Source of the DNA: Jiangella mangrovi
GTDB lineage: Bacteria; Actinomycetota; Actinomycetes; Jiangellales; Jiangellaceae
Assembly (NCBI RefSeq): GCF_014204975.1
Contig: NZ_JACHMM010000001.1
Location: forward strand, 2,666,001 to 2,730,000
DNA: 64,000 bases
Reading direction: 5' to 3'
Shown here: piece by piece, positions 44,473 to 52,073 of the stretch
Layout of the letters: each line of letters begins with the position of its first letter
How positions within the stretch are numbered: position 1 is the stretch's first letter
Position numbers and translations under genes: made by a program
The notes under the pieces: model-generated
Databases searched by the model: none
What the model was told of the DNA's origin: nothing
What the model saw: only the letters and a program-made list of their open reading frames with translations

Positions 44473-45315
44473 ATGCCGGACCTCGACATGTCCGGGGCGT
44501 ACACAGAACCCCGGCCGGACGCTCGCACGCAACGTTCCGGACACTCGCGCCGCCTGCTCGCGGCCGACGGGACGCTGCTGCACGCCCGCTACTTCCCGCG
44601 CCGCGGCGCCGATCACGACGGCGGCGACCGCGATCTCGCCGTCGTCGTCGCGCACGGATTCACCCAGAGCTCGCGCAGCCCGCAGATGAAGCGCATCTCC
44701 GGCTGGCTCAGCGAGCACGCGTCGGTGGTCCTGCTCGACCTGCGCGGCCACGGCCGCTCCCGCGGCCACTCCACCCTGGGCTGGCGCGAGGTGCTCGACA
44801 TGGACGCCGCAGTGAGCTGGGCGCGGGCCCTGGGCTACCGGCGGGTCGCCACCCTCGGGTTCTCGCTCGGCTCCGCGGTGGCGGTCCGCCACGGCGCGCT
44901 GCACCGCGGCGTCGGCGCCGTGGCCGCCGTCAGCGTCCCCGGCGAGTGGCACTACCGCGGCACCGCGGCCATGCGCACGCTGCTGCGGCTCATCCTCACC
45001 AAGCCCGGCCGGCTGCTGCTGCGGCTGGCCCGGCGCACCAGGGTGTCGCCGGCCGGCTGGTCCACGCCCGACCCCATCGACGCCCGGGCCGCGGCCGCCG
45101 AGCTCGACGTGCCGCTGCTGGTGGTGCACGGCGACCAGGACGACTACTTCCCGGTCCACCACGCCTGGCAGGTCCACGCCGCCGCCCCCGAGGCCACGCT
45201 CTGGCTCGAGCGCGGCTTCGGGCACGCCGAGGCCGGCGCCACGGAGTCGCTGGTGTCGCGCATCGGCGCCTGGCTCGACCTGCACACGCGCGCGGTCGAC
45301 GCCGTCCGGGCATGA
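44473..45315 (+). CDS. Alpha/beta hydrolase (serine aminopeptidase-like)
   Basis: A 280-residue hydrolase: [17 protein letters not shown] (oxyanion segment), [14 protein letters not shown], nucleophile elbow GFSLGSA, acid in [11 protein letters not shown] and His in [10 protein letters not shown]. Similar to lysophospholipase-like hydrolases. Divergent from glnR; the moaD-like gene starts 7 nt after its stop. Confidence 0.88.
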   Translation: MPDLDMSGAYTEPRPDARTQRSGHSRRLLAADGTLLHARYFPRRGADHDGGDRDLAVVVAHGFTQSSRSPQMKRISGWLSEHASVVLLDLRGHGRSRGHSTLGWREVLDMDAAVSWARALGYRRVATLGFSLGSAVAVRHGALHRGVGAVAAVSVPGEWHYRGTAAMRTLLRLILTKPGRLLLRLARRTRVSPAGWSTPDPIDARAAAAELDVPLLVVHGDQDDYFPVHHAWQVHAAAPEATLWLERGFGHAEAGATESLVSRIGAWLDLHTRAVDAVRA

Positions 45316-45322
45316 TGGCCCC

Positions 45323-45595
45323 ATGGCGAAGGTGACCCTGCACTACTGGGCGGCGATCCGCGCCGCGGCCGGCATCCCCGAAGAGGTCGTCGACGCCGGC
45401 ACGCTCGCCGAGGCGCTGGCCGCGGCCCGGGCGGCACACGCGGGAAGCCCGCGGTTCGCCCCCGTGCTCGACATCTGCGCCGTCGTGGTCGACGGCACAC
45501 CCGCCGGCTCGCGCGATCACGCCACCATCGCGCTGCACGACGGGTCCGCCGTCGAGCTGCTCCCGCCGTTCGCGGGCGGGAGCAGCCCGCTCTGA
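45323..45595 (+). CDS. MoaD/ThiS-family sulfur carrier protein with C-terminal extension
   Basis: A 90-residue beta-grasp protein ([18 protein letters not shown] at the start, [10 protein letters not shown] near the end). In MoaD and ThiS the Gly-Gly is C-terminal and is adenylated, then thiocarboxylated. Here Gly85-Gly86 is followed by SSPL, so processing would be needed, or the protein has another role. No other molybdopterin genes are nearby. CATGAT ends 6 nt before ATG 45323, so the gene may also be leaderless. Confidence 0.82.
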   Translation: MAKVTLHYWAAIRAAAGIPEEVVDAGTLAEALAAARAAHAGSPRFAPVLDICAVVVDGTPAGSRDHATIALHDGSAVELLPPFAGGSSPL

Positions 45596-45599
45596 TCGG

Positions 45600-47015
45600 C
45601 TAGCCCGCGTCCGTGCGACGCCCGCCGACCACGTAGGACGTCTCGCCCACGGCACCGTCCAGGGTGGCCAGGCCGAACTCGCCGTCGACGATGTCGAAGC
45701 TCTCGTGCGGCGGGTCGATCGCCGTCGCCTCCGCACTGGCGAGGTCGACGGTCAGCGTGCCGTTCTCGGTGCCGCCGTAGACCGTGGAGTCGTCGATCGC
45801 GGCCCCCTGGATCGCGAAGTCCGTCGCGACCGGGGTGACCGTGCCGGCCTCGACGTCCAGGATCAGCGCGCCATTCGACCAGCCCGTGAACAGGCGCCGT
45901 CCGTCGGGGGAGAGCAGCGCGCCGGTGCCTTCCAGGTTGCCGGAGTCGGCGATGACCGGCTGCACGCCGGCGAGGTCGGCGGCCGACGGCGTGGCCGGCT
46001 CGTGCGTGGCGGCGTCCAGCCAGGCGACCTCGAAGGCGGTGGCGTTCTCGTCCGTCGCGCTGATGGTCAGCAGGTACTCGCCGACCAGGATCGTCATCTG
46101 GTTCGGCCCCACGGCGAACAGCAGGTCCTCCTCGTTCGGCGTCGACGTGACGTTGTTCCACGCCTCGGCGCCGTCGAACGTGCGGGCCAGCCAGCCGACG
46201 TAGGTGTCGCCGTCCTCCGACACTTCGTAGGCGATGCCGCGGACGTAGGAGATCATCAGGTCGCCGGAGACGCCCGCGAAGAACTCGTCCAGGTCGTAGT
46301 CACCGACGATCATCGGCTCCGGATCCCGGTTCACGGGGACGAACTCGGTGGCCCCCGGCTTCAGGACGAAGTCGCCGGCCAGCACGCCCTGGTCGGTCCA
46401 GTAGACCTCGGTGTGCGGGTTCTCGCCCTGCGGCACGGTGATGTGCACCGCCGCCTCGAAGGAGGGGTCCTCGCTGCCCGCGTTGCCGCCCTCGTCCCCA
46501 CCCGCGTCGGCCGGCCAGGCCAGGTAGCCCCACGCCGTCGACGCCTCGGTCAGCGCGTCGCCGGCGTCGTTCTCGGTGACCAGGACGGCGACGCCAGGAG
46601 CGCCGTCGACCTCGGTGGCCCGCAGCGCCGATACCTGGCCGGGCAGCACCTCGGACTTCCACAGCCGCTCACCGGTCTCGGCGTCCAGCGCGATGATGTG
46701 CCGCGCCGTCGTGGGGTCGGTGGCGTCGGGCTCGAGGGCGAACACCGTGCCGTCGGTCATCGTGGGCCGTTCGAGGTCGGGAAGTGCCCAGCAGGACTCC
46801 GGGTCGAGGCCCTCGGGCAGCGACTGACGCAGTTCCGGCGGGCAGGCGTACTCCAGGCCGGTCTCCTCAGGGGTGGACGGTTCGTCCGACGGCGCCTCGC
46901 TGGGCGCGTCGGTGCTGGTCTCGGAGGCGGAGGGGTCGGAGTCGTCGCCGCACGCCGTCAGTGCGACCGCTGCGACGGCCAGGAGCGCCGCGATCCGGCC
47001 GCGGGTGGTGGACAT
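45600..47015 (-). CDS. Secreted lipoprotein with PQQ-like beta-propeller repeats
   Basis: A 471-residue lipoprotein: lipobox LTAC at about 19-22, an acidic Ser/Thr/Pro-rich linker (about 25-55), then a beta-propeller (HIIALDAETGERLWKSEVLPG is the clearest PQQ-like blade). No cofactor residues for PQQ enzymes were recognised; it may be a binding or assembly protein. ATG 47015 has AAAGGA about 9 nt upstream. It converges with the moaD-like gene, 4 nt apart. Its position is like Rv0817c in Mycobacterium. Confidence 0.78.
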   Translation of the reverse strand: MSTTRGRIAALLAVAAVALTACGDDSDPSASETSTDAPSEAPSDEPSTPEETGLEYACPPELRQSLPEGLDPESCWALPDLERPTMTDGTVFALEPDATDPTTARHIIALDAETGERLWKSEVLPGQVSALRATEVDGAPGVAVLVTENDAGDALTEASTAWGYLAWPADAGGDEGGNAGSEDPSFEAAVHITVPQGENPHTEVYWTDQGVLAGDFVLKPGATEFVPVNRDPEPMIVGDYDLDEFFAGVSGDLMISYVRGIAYEVSEDGDTYVGWLARTFDGAEAWNNVTSTPNEEDLLFAVGPNQMTILVGEYLLTISATDENATAFEVAWLDAATHEPATPSAADLAGVQPVIADSGNLEGTGALLSPDGRRLFTGWSNGALILDVEAGTVTPVATDFAIQGAAIDDSTVYGGTENGTLTVDLASAEATAIDPPHESFDIVDGEFGLATLDGAVGETSYVVGGRRTDAG

Positions 47016-47208
47016 GTCCAGTGGATCCTTTCGGTCGACATGTGCCCGTTCGTCATCACGTGAAACGTTGTGCCATATACCGTAGATGACGGGCGGCCGT
47101 CCAGCAGGCGAGACCGACATCACGCTGCGCCCGTCCAGCAGCCGGACTGTTGTGGACTTGTTGTCATTTCGGCGCGGGTGGGCGGTCCGGGTCTGCAAGC
47201 ATTCAAAG

Positions 47209-48051
47209 GTGCCCTCCGTCCAAGCCTCGCTGGCCGTCGCCGCCCTCGCCGGCGTCCTGGCCCTCGCGTCGGCTTCCGGGAGCACCCTTCTGGCCGGTGG
47301 CATCGCCCTGGTCGTCCTGATCTTCACGCTCGGAGCGGTCGCCGCGGCGCGCGTGCACTCCGCCCGGTGGTCGGCCGCTGTCGCGCTGCTGGCCGCCGGC
47401 GGCGCGCTCGGCTGGACCTGGGCCGAGGGCACGTCCGACCTCACGCCCATCGCCGCCCTGCTGGGCCCCACTCTGGTGCTGTCGATCGTGGTCCAGCTCT
47501 GGCGGCGCGACGGCCGCTCCGGGCTCACGACGTCGCTGGCCGTCGCGGTCACCGCGTCGGTGCTGGCGGTCCTGCCGGTCACCTGGCTGGCGCTGCGCGA
47601 GTCCAGCGACGGGCAGTACCCCGTCGGGCTGGCGCTGCTGGGCGTGGGGGCGGTGGGGCTGACGGAGTCGCTGCCGGTGTCGCGTGCGGTCCGGCGGCTG
47701 GTCGGCGTGCTCGTGGCCGCGCTCGGCGCCGGCGCGCTGGTGCTCACCACCGACTGGATGGCCGACGCCGTGCCCGCCGTCAGCGCCGTCGTCATCGCGA
47801 CCTTCACCGGGCTCATGGCGGCCGTCGCGTTCGCCGCCGTCGACCGCCTCGCCGACGAGTACACGCCGCAGCCGGTCGCCGTCGCCGTCCCCGTGGGAGC
47901 GCCCGCGGCCGCCGAGACCGGCACCGGCGACGGCGCCCAGGTCGCGGCCGTGCCGCGCGGCGCCGCGGCCTTCCTGCCGCTGCGGGTCAGCCTGCCGTTC
48001 ATCGCCGCGGCCCCGGCCGCCTACGTTTTGGGCCGCATCTTCGTCAGCTGA
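47209..48051 (+). CDS. Polytopic membrane protein of unknown function
   Basis: About 280 residues with roughly seven hydrophobic segments (for example AALAGVLALASASGS, GGIALVVLIFTLGAVAAA) and a C-terminal Ala/Pro-rich stretch before a last helix. No family recognised. Start is uncertain: GTG 47209 has AAAGG directly upstream, and the frame is open back to 47086. Lies just upstream of thiX. Confidence 0.6.
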   Translation: MPSVQASLAVAALAGVLALASASGSTLLAGGIALVVLIFTLGAVAAARVHSARWSAAVALLAAGGALGWTWAEGTSDLTPIAALLGPTLVLSIVVQLWRRDGRSGLTTSLAVAVTASVLAVLPVTWLALRESSDGQYPVGLALLGVGAVGLTESLPVSRAVRRLVGVLVAALGAGALVLTTDWMADAVPAVSAVVIATFTGLMAAVAFAAVDRLADEYTPQPVAVAVPVGAPAAAETGTGDGAQVAAVPRGAAAFLPLRVSLPFIAAAPAAYVLGRIFVS

Positions 48052-48104
48052 ATCCGGCTGTTCCACGGGGAATCCGCCGCGACGATCCGCGCGTTGTGCA
48101 CGGC

Positions 48105-48509
48105 GTGACAGGACTGGTGGTCGTCGTCGCCGTGCTCGCGGCCGCCACGGCGTTCGGGCTGTGGCGGCGGTCCCGCGACGGCCGGGTGGTGGAGGCGAAG
48201 GTGAGCGACGAGTTGCTGGGCCCGGACGTCCTCGGGGCGCCGCTGGGCTCCAGGGCCACGCTGGTGCAGTTCTCGACGGCGTTCTGCCAGCCGTGCCGGG
48301 CGGCCCGCGCCACGCTGGCGCACGTCGCCGCAGACACCGACGGCGTCGTCCACGTCGAGATCGACGCCGAGCACCATCTCGACCTCGTCCGGCGCTTGAA
48401 CATCCTGCGCACGCCCACCACGCTGGTCCTCGACGGCGACGGCCGCATCGTCCGGCGGGCCACCGGCGCGCCGCGGCTGGCGGACGTCCGAGCCGCGCTT
48501 CCCGCGTGA
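48105..48509 (+). CDS. thiX: Membrane-anchored thioredoxin-like protein
   Basis: A 134-residue thioredoxin-fold protein with one N-terminal membrane helix (about 3-20) and the redox motif Cys61-Gln-Pro-Cys64 (FSTAFCQPCRAA), plus the cis-Pro segment RTPTTLVLDGDG. By position before DUF4395, CysA2 and SseC it matches ThiX of Mycobacterium. It may reduce or deliver sulfur to the downstream proteins. GTG 48105 or GTG 48096. Confidence 0.82.
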   Translation: MTGLVVVVAVLAAATAFGLWRRSRDGRVVEAKVSDELLGPDVLGAPLGSRATLVQFSTAFCQPCRAARATLAHVAADTDGVVHVEIDAEHHLDLVRRLNILRTPTTLVLDGDGRIVRRATGAPRLADVRAALPA

Positions 48510-48588
48510 CCACGCCCGATTTGGCCGGATCGCGAGACGACATATCTCGTCATTTGATACGGACGGTGACGTAGAGGTTGCGTGACCG

Positions 48589-48594
48589 TACGCT
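48589..48594 (+). promoter_or_regulatory. -10 box of the leader peptide transcript
   Basis: TACGCT ends 7 nt before ATG 48602, consistent with a leaderless short open reading frame at the head of the DUF4395-cysA2-sseC transcript. Confidence 0.5.
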
Positions 48595-48601
48595 CGTCTC
48601 C

Positions 48602-48679
48602 ATGTTCCGCACAGAGCTCTGGAAGCGTCGCGCGATCGACTTCGGTCGCGCCGCGTCCATGCTCTGTCGCCTTCCCTGA
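48602..48679 (+). CDS. Putative 25-residue leader peptide of the sulfurtransferase operon
   Basis: Reads MFRTELWKRRAI, then RAASMLCRLP and stop. It has the layout of actinomycete leader peptides upstream of sulfur genes: short, basic, with a Cys next to Arg just before the stop (compare the HVDLxRVxSxLCR type). In mycobacteria similar leaderless Cys-containing open reading frames act as cysteine-responsive attenuators. The DUF4395 gene starts 104 nt after its stop, across an inverted repeat. Only one Cys is present, so the assignment is an inference. Confidence 0.55.
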   Translation: MFRTELWKRRAIDFGRAASMLCRLP

Positions 48680-48682
48680 CGG

Positions 48683-48744
48683 GGAACGGCCCCGCTCCGC
48701 GCGCACGGCCGCCTTCGCGCCGCCTCACGCCGCGCCGCCGTTCC
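48683..48744 (+). promoter_or_regulatory. Possible attenuator stem after the leader peptide
   Basis: GGAACGGC (48683-48690) and GCCGTTCC (48737-48744) are perfect complements enclosing a very GC-rich region. Could expose or hide the AGGAGG site before DUF4395 at 48783. Confidence 0.35.
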
Positions 48745-48782
48745 TGACGATCACATCCCGTTCCGTCCACGTCAGGAGGACC

Positions 48783-49226
48783 ATGCCGACTCGCATCGAC
48801 CCCCGCGGTCCCCGGTTCGCGGCCACCCTCACCACCGTCGTGCTCGCGATCGTGCTGGTCACCGGCAGCGTCTGGCTGCTGGCGCTGCAAGGCCTGGTGT
48901 TCGCGGCCGGCGCGGTCCTCGGACTGCAGCGGGCGCCGTACGGCCTGCTCTACGCGACGCTCGTCCGGCCCCGGCTCGGTCCGCCCGGAGAGCTCGAGGA
49001 CGCCACGCCGCCGCGGTTCGCCCAGGCCGTCGGGCTGGTGTTCGCCGTCGCCGGCGTCATCGCCCTCGCGGCCGGGCTGACCACTGTCGCGTACGTCGCC
49101 GTAGGGGCCGCCCTGGCCGCGGCCTTCCTGAACGCCGCCTTCGGCTTCTGCCTGGGCTGTGAGATCTACCTCGCCTTCCGGCGTCTGTTCCCATCCACAC
49201 CACACACCACGGAGGTCGCGTCATGA
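48783..49226 (+). CDS. DUF4395 membrane protein
   Basis: A 147-residue protein with four hydrophobic segments and the conserved Cys123-Leu-Gly-Cys126 motif (FGFCLGCEIYL). DUF4395 genes are regularly linked to thioredoxin-like and sulfurtransferase genes in actinomycetes; the CxxC suggests a redox or sulfur-relay role at the membrane. CAGGAGG lies 5 nt before ATG 48783. Its stop overlaps the start of cysA2 (ATGA). Confidence 0.9.
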   Translation: MPTRIDPRGPRFAATLTTVVLAIVLVTGSVWLLALQGLVFAAGAVLGLQRAPYGLLYATLVRPRLGPPGELEDATPPRFAQAVGLVFAVAGVIALAAGLTTVAYVAVGAALAAAFLNAAFGFCLGCEIYLAFRRLFPSTPHTTEVAS

Positions 49227-50071
49227 GCCGCGAGTCCAGCCTCGTCTCGGCCGACTGGGTCGAGCAGAACCTCGACAACCCGAAGGTGGTGCTCGTCGAG
49301 GTCGACGAGGACACCGCCGCCTACGACAAGAACCACATCCGCGGCGCCGTGAAGCTCAACTGGTCGACCGACCTGCGCGACCCGGTCCGCCGCGACTTCG
49401 TGAACAAGGAGCAGTTCGAGGCCCTCCTCGGCAGCCACGGCATCGGCAACGACGACACCGTCGTGCTCTACGGCGGCAACAACAACTGGTTCGCCGCGTA
49501 CGCGTTCTGGTACTTCAAGGTCTACGGCCACGCCGACGTCCGCCTGCTCGACGGCGGCCGCAAGATCTGGGAGCTCGAGAGCCGCGAGCTCGTCGACGCC
49601 GTCCCGGCGCGCGAGGCCACCACCTACACGGCCCAGGCCCCGGACAACTCGATCCGCGCGTTCCGCGACGAGGTCGTCGCCGCCATCGGCAACCAGAACC
49701 TGGTCGACGTCCGCTCGCCCGACGAGTACGCCGGCCGGCTGCTCGCCCCGGCGCACCTGCCGCAGGAGGTCTCGCAGGTGCCCGGCCACATCCCGACGTC
49801 GGTGAACGTCCCGTGGAGCAAGGCGGCCAACGACGACGGCACCTTCCGCTCCGACGACGAGCTGCGCGCCCTGTACGGCGAGGTCGGCTTCGACTTCGAC
49901 AAGGACACCATCGCCCTGTGCCGGATCGGCGAGCGCTCCTCGCACACCTGGTTCGTGCTGCGCGAGATCCTCGGCGTGCAGAACGTCAAGAACTACGACG
50001 GCTCCTGGACCGAGTACGGCTCGCTGGTCGGCGTGCCGGTCGCTCTCGGCGACGAGCCCGGAACGGCCTGA
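49223..50071 (+). CDS. cysA2: Thiosulfate sulfurtransferase (rhodanese), CysA2/SseA-like
   Basis: Transfers sulfane sulfur from thiosulfate or similar donors. The 282-residue protein has two rhodanese domains; the active Cys233 lies in the C-terminal one (ALCRIGERSSHT). The inactive N-terminal domain has YGGNNNWFAAYAFW. Co-transcribed with DUF4395 (overlap) and sseC (gap 6 nt). Confidence 0.93.
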   Translation: MSRESSLVSADWVEQNLDNPKVVLVEVDEDTAAYDKNHIRGAVKLNWSTDLRDPVRRDFVNKEQFEALLGSHGIGNDDTVVLYGGNNNWFAAYAFWYFKVYGHADVRLLDGGRKIWELESRELVDAVPAREATTYTAQAPDNSIRAFRDEVVAAIGNQNLVDVRSPDEYAGRLLAPAHLPQEVSQVPGHIPTSVNVPWSKAANDDGTFRSDDELRALYGEVGFDFDKDTIALCRIGERSSHTWFVLREILGVQNVKNYDGSWTEYGSLVGVPVALGDEPGTA

Positions 50072-50077
50072 TCACCC

Positions 50078-50374
50078 ATGTGCGGAGCCACTGCGGGCGG
50101 AGTCTCGCTGGACGGAGTCGATGTGACCACCCAGACCGTCATCCAGGGCGTCGTCCAGCGTGACGACGCGCCCCTCGCGGGCGCGTACGTGCGGCTGCTC
50201 GACTCGACCGGCGAGTTCACCGCCGAGGTCCCGACCAGCGCCACGGGCCAGTTCCGGTTCTTCGCCGCCCCGGGCCGCTGGACGGTGCGCACCCTCGCGC
50301 CGGGCGCCGAGACCGTCGACCGCGCCGTCGTCGCCGACGTCGGCGTCACCGATGTCGAGGTGCGCGTCGGCTGA
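50078..50374 (+). CDS. sseC: SseC/DUF1416 protein
   Basis: A 98-residue protein beginning MCGATAGGVSLDGVD and ending in an Ig-like/CarboxypepD_reg-like beta fold (LAGAYVRLLDSTGEFTAEVPT). SseC accompanies CysA2 in mycobacteria (Rv0814c/Rv0815c) and is thought to act in sulfur metabolism; the conserved Cys2 may carry sulfur. Closed by a strong terminator. Confidence 0.9.
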   Translation: MCGATAGGVSLDGVDVTTQTVIQGVVQRDDAPLAGAYVRLLDSTGEFTAEVPTSATGQFRFFAAPGRWTVRTLAPGAETVDRAVVADVGVTDVEVRVG

Positions 50375-50400
50375 GGTACTCACTCTCTGAATGATCACGC

Positions 50401-50434
50401 ACGAACGGGGCCGGCTCTCGCCGGCCCCGTTCGT
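50401..50434 (+). terminator. Terminator of the cysA2-sseC operon
   Basis: Arms 50401-50415 and 50420-50434 are perfect 15-bp complements with a TCTC loop, 27 nt after the sseC stop. Confidence 0.9.
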
Positions 50435-50462
50435 ATGCTGCTGCTCGATCCACCGGCCGCTT

Positions 50463-50520
50463 TCCATGATCATCAACGATTCACCACACCATAGGGGGTC
50501 GAATCGTTGATGATCATGGA
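50463..50520. repeat. TCCATGATCAT-type palindrome, copy D
   Basis: Perfect 20-bp arms 50463-50482 and 50501-50520 (TCCATGATCATCAACGATTC and its complement) around an 18-nt loop. Lies between the convergent sseC and dsrE-like genes; related to copies A-C. Confidence 0.85.
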
Positions 50521-50572
50521 GAAGAGCAGGTAGAACGGGCCTCTCCGGGCCGGGGTTTCTGCTGCTCGACCG

Positions 50573-50935
50573 TCAGTAGACGAGGGCCTGGACGCCGTCG
50601 GCCATGATCTCCTCGACGAAGGTGGGGGCGCCGGCGATCCGGACGCCCTCGAGGACGTCGTCCGGGCCGATGTCGCGGCGGGCGGCGCACTGGGTGCACA
50701 GCGTCACCGTGCCGCCGGCCAGCAGGGCGTCCAGCAGGTCGGGCAGCGGCGCGGCGTGCGGCAGCTCGAACTCGGCGGCCTTGCCGGGCAGGGCGAACCA
50801 GGCCGACTCGCCGGTCAGCCAGAGCGACACCGTCGCGCCCGCCGCGAGCGCCGTCGTCGCGACAGTGAACGCCTGCGAGCACCGCTCCGGGGCGTCGGCG
50901 CCGGCGGTGACCTTGACCACGAGGGTGCGCTCCAT
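50573..50935 (-). CDS. DsrE-family protein
   Basis: A 120-residue DsrE/F-like protein: LVVKVTAGADAPERCSQAF (first strand and helix), VSLWLTGESAW, and TLCTQCAARRDIGPDDVLEGV, where the CTQC cysteines may carry sulfur. Such proteins take part in sulfur relay. It lies opposite the cysA2-sseC operon and may share its function. ATG 50935. Confidence 0.85.
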   Translation of the reverse strand: MERTLVVKVTAGADAPERCSQAFTVATTALAAGATVSLWLTGESAWFALPGKAAEFELPHAAPLPDLLDALLAGGTVTLCTQCAARRDIGPDDVLEGVRIAGAPTFVEEIMADGVQALVY

Positions 50936-50978
50936 GGGGTCAGCCTGACATCCCGACGGGCAGTGTCGTCAGAGGGGT

Positions 50979-51407
50979 ATGGACACCACTGAGATCGCTA
51001 CCTTCCTGGAGGACCGCTCCGAGGCGATCCGCTCCCGCGACCTGGACCGGCTGCTCTCCTTCTACGCTCCGGACATCGTCTACTTCGACGTCGTGCCGCC
51101 GTTGTACTACGCCGGAATCGAGGCGATGCGTGGCCGGTTCGCGGACTGGTTCGCCCGCTGGGCGGGGCCGATCGGCCAGGACGTCCGCGATTTGCACGTC
51201 GAGGCGGGCGGCGACGTCGCCGCGGCGCACATGCTGATCCGGACCAGCGGCACTCTGGCCGCCGGCCCGGAGGTCGGCTACTGGGTCCGGGCGACCGACG
51301 TCCTGCGGCGGGCGGCGGGCGGCTGGGCGATCGCGCACGAGCACGTCTCGCTGCCGGTCGAGTTCCCCGCCGGGACGGCGGCAATGGACCTGAAACCGAC
51401 CCGATAG
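50979..51407 (+). CDS. SnoaL-like (ketosteroid isomerase-like) protein
   Basis: A 142-residue NTF2-like fold: EIATFLEDRSEAIRSRDLDRLLSFYAPDIVYFD at the start (quoted in part as RDLDRLLSFYAPD), AAHMLIRTSGT, and the end GGWAIAHEHVSLPVEF. This is the SnoaL_3/DUF4440-type layout; the substrate is unknown. AGAGGGG immediately precedes ATG 50979. It is 9 nt upstream of the next small leaderless gene. Confidence 0.8.
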   Translation: MDTTEIATFLEDRSEAIRSRDLDRLLSFYAPDIVYFDVVPPLYYAGIEAMRGRFADWFARWAGPIGQDVRDLHVEAGGDVAAAHMLIRTSGTLAAGPEVGYWVRATDVLRRAAGGWAIAHEHVSLPVEFPAGTAAMDLKPTR

Positions 51408-51410
51408 ACT
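51405..51410 (+). promoter_or_regulatory. -10 box of a leaderless microprotein gene
   Basis: TAGACT lies exactly 6 nt before GTG 51417. It overlaps the stop codon (TAG) of the SnoaL-like gene. Confidence 0.6.
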
Positions 51411-51416
51411 CCGGGC

Positions 51417-51518
51417 GTGCTCGAACTCGTCTTCACCAGCATCCTCGTCCTGGTCACGGCCGCTGCCGGCCTCATGGGCGTCCTCGTGGTCTACAAGCTC
51501 TTCAAGGGTCAGGCCTGA
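51417..51518 (+). CDS. 33-residue single-pass membrane peptide
   Basis: GTG 51417 to TGA 51518 encodes MLELVFTSILVLVTAAAG followed by LMGVLVVYKLFKGQA: one membrane helix (about 4-27) and a short basic tail. There is no ribosome-binding site; the leaderless -10 box sets the start. The nitrobindin gene starts 7 nt after its stop, so the two are co-transcribed. Function unknown. Confidence 0.65.
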   Translation: MLELVFTSILVLVTAAAGLMGVLVVYKLFKGQA

Positions 51519-51525
51519 GTCCGTC

Positions 51526-52044
51526 GTGATCGAGATCCCCGACGACCTCCATCCGGCCTGTCTGCCGGTCGCCTGGCTGCTCGGCCGCTGGGAGGGCGCC
51601 GGCCTCGGCGACTACCCGACCATCGAGGCGTTCCGGTTCGGCCAGGAGGTCGAGTTCACGTACGTCCCGGACAAGCCGTTCCTGTCCTACCGCAGCCGCA
51701 GCTGGATCCTCGACGAGGACGGCAACCTGGTGCGGCCCGCGGCGCGCGAGACCGGGTACTGGCGGCCGCAGGAGAACGACGAGATCGAGGTCCTGCTCAC
51801 GCACCCGACGGGATTCGTCGAGATCTACATCGGTCAGACGGAGCCGGCCCGGGTCGAGATCTCCACCCGCGGCGTGCTGAAGACCGAGACCGCGAAGGAC
51901 TACCGCACCGGTCACCGGCTGTACGGCCTGGTCAACGGCGCGCTCATGTACGTCTATCAGATGTCGGCCATGGGCCACGAGCTGCAGCCGCACCTGTCGG
52001 CCGAGCTCAAGCGCGTCACCGGCGCGCTGGACGCCCGGGACTGA
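51526..52044 (+). CDS. Nitrobindin-like FABP-family protein
   Basis: A 172-residue beta-barrel of the THAP4/nitrobindin family, like Rv0813c of Mycobacterium. The signature LLGRWEGAGLGDYPTI begins the barrel, and the heme-ligand region is LSAELKRV with PHL (QPHLSAELKR) at the end. Members bind ferric heme and isomerise peroxynitrite or store NO. GTG 51526. Confidence 0.9.
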   Translation: MIEIPDDLHPACLPVAWLLGRWEGAGLGDYPTIEAFRFGQEVEFTYVPDKPFLSYRSRSWILDEDGNLVRPAARETGYWRPQENDEIEVLLTHPTGFVEIYIGQTEPARVEISTRGVLKTETAKDYRTGHRLYGLVNGALMYVYQMSAMGHELQPHLSAELKRVTGALDARD

Positions 52045-52073
52045 TTCCGCCCTTCCGGGTGTTCGATAGAGAC

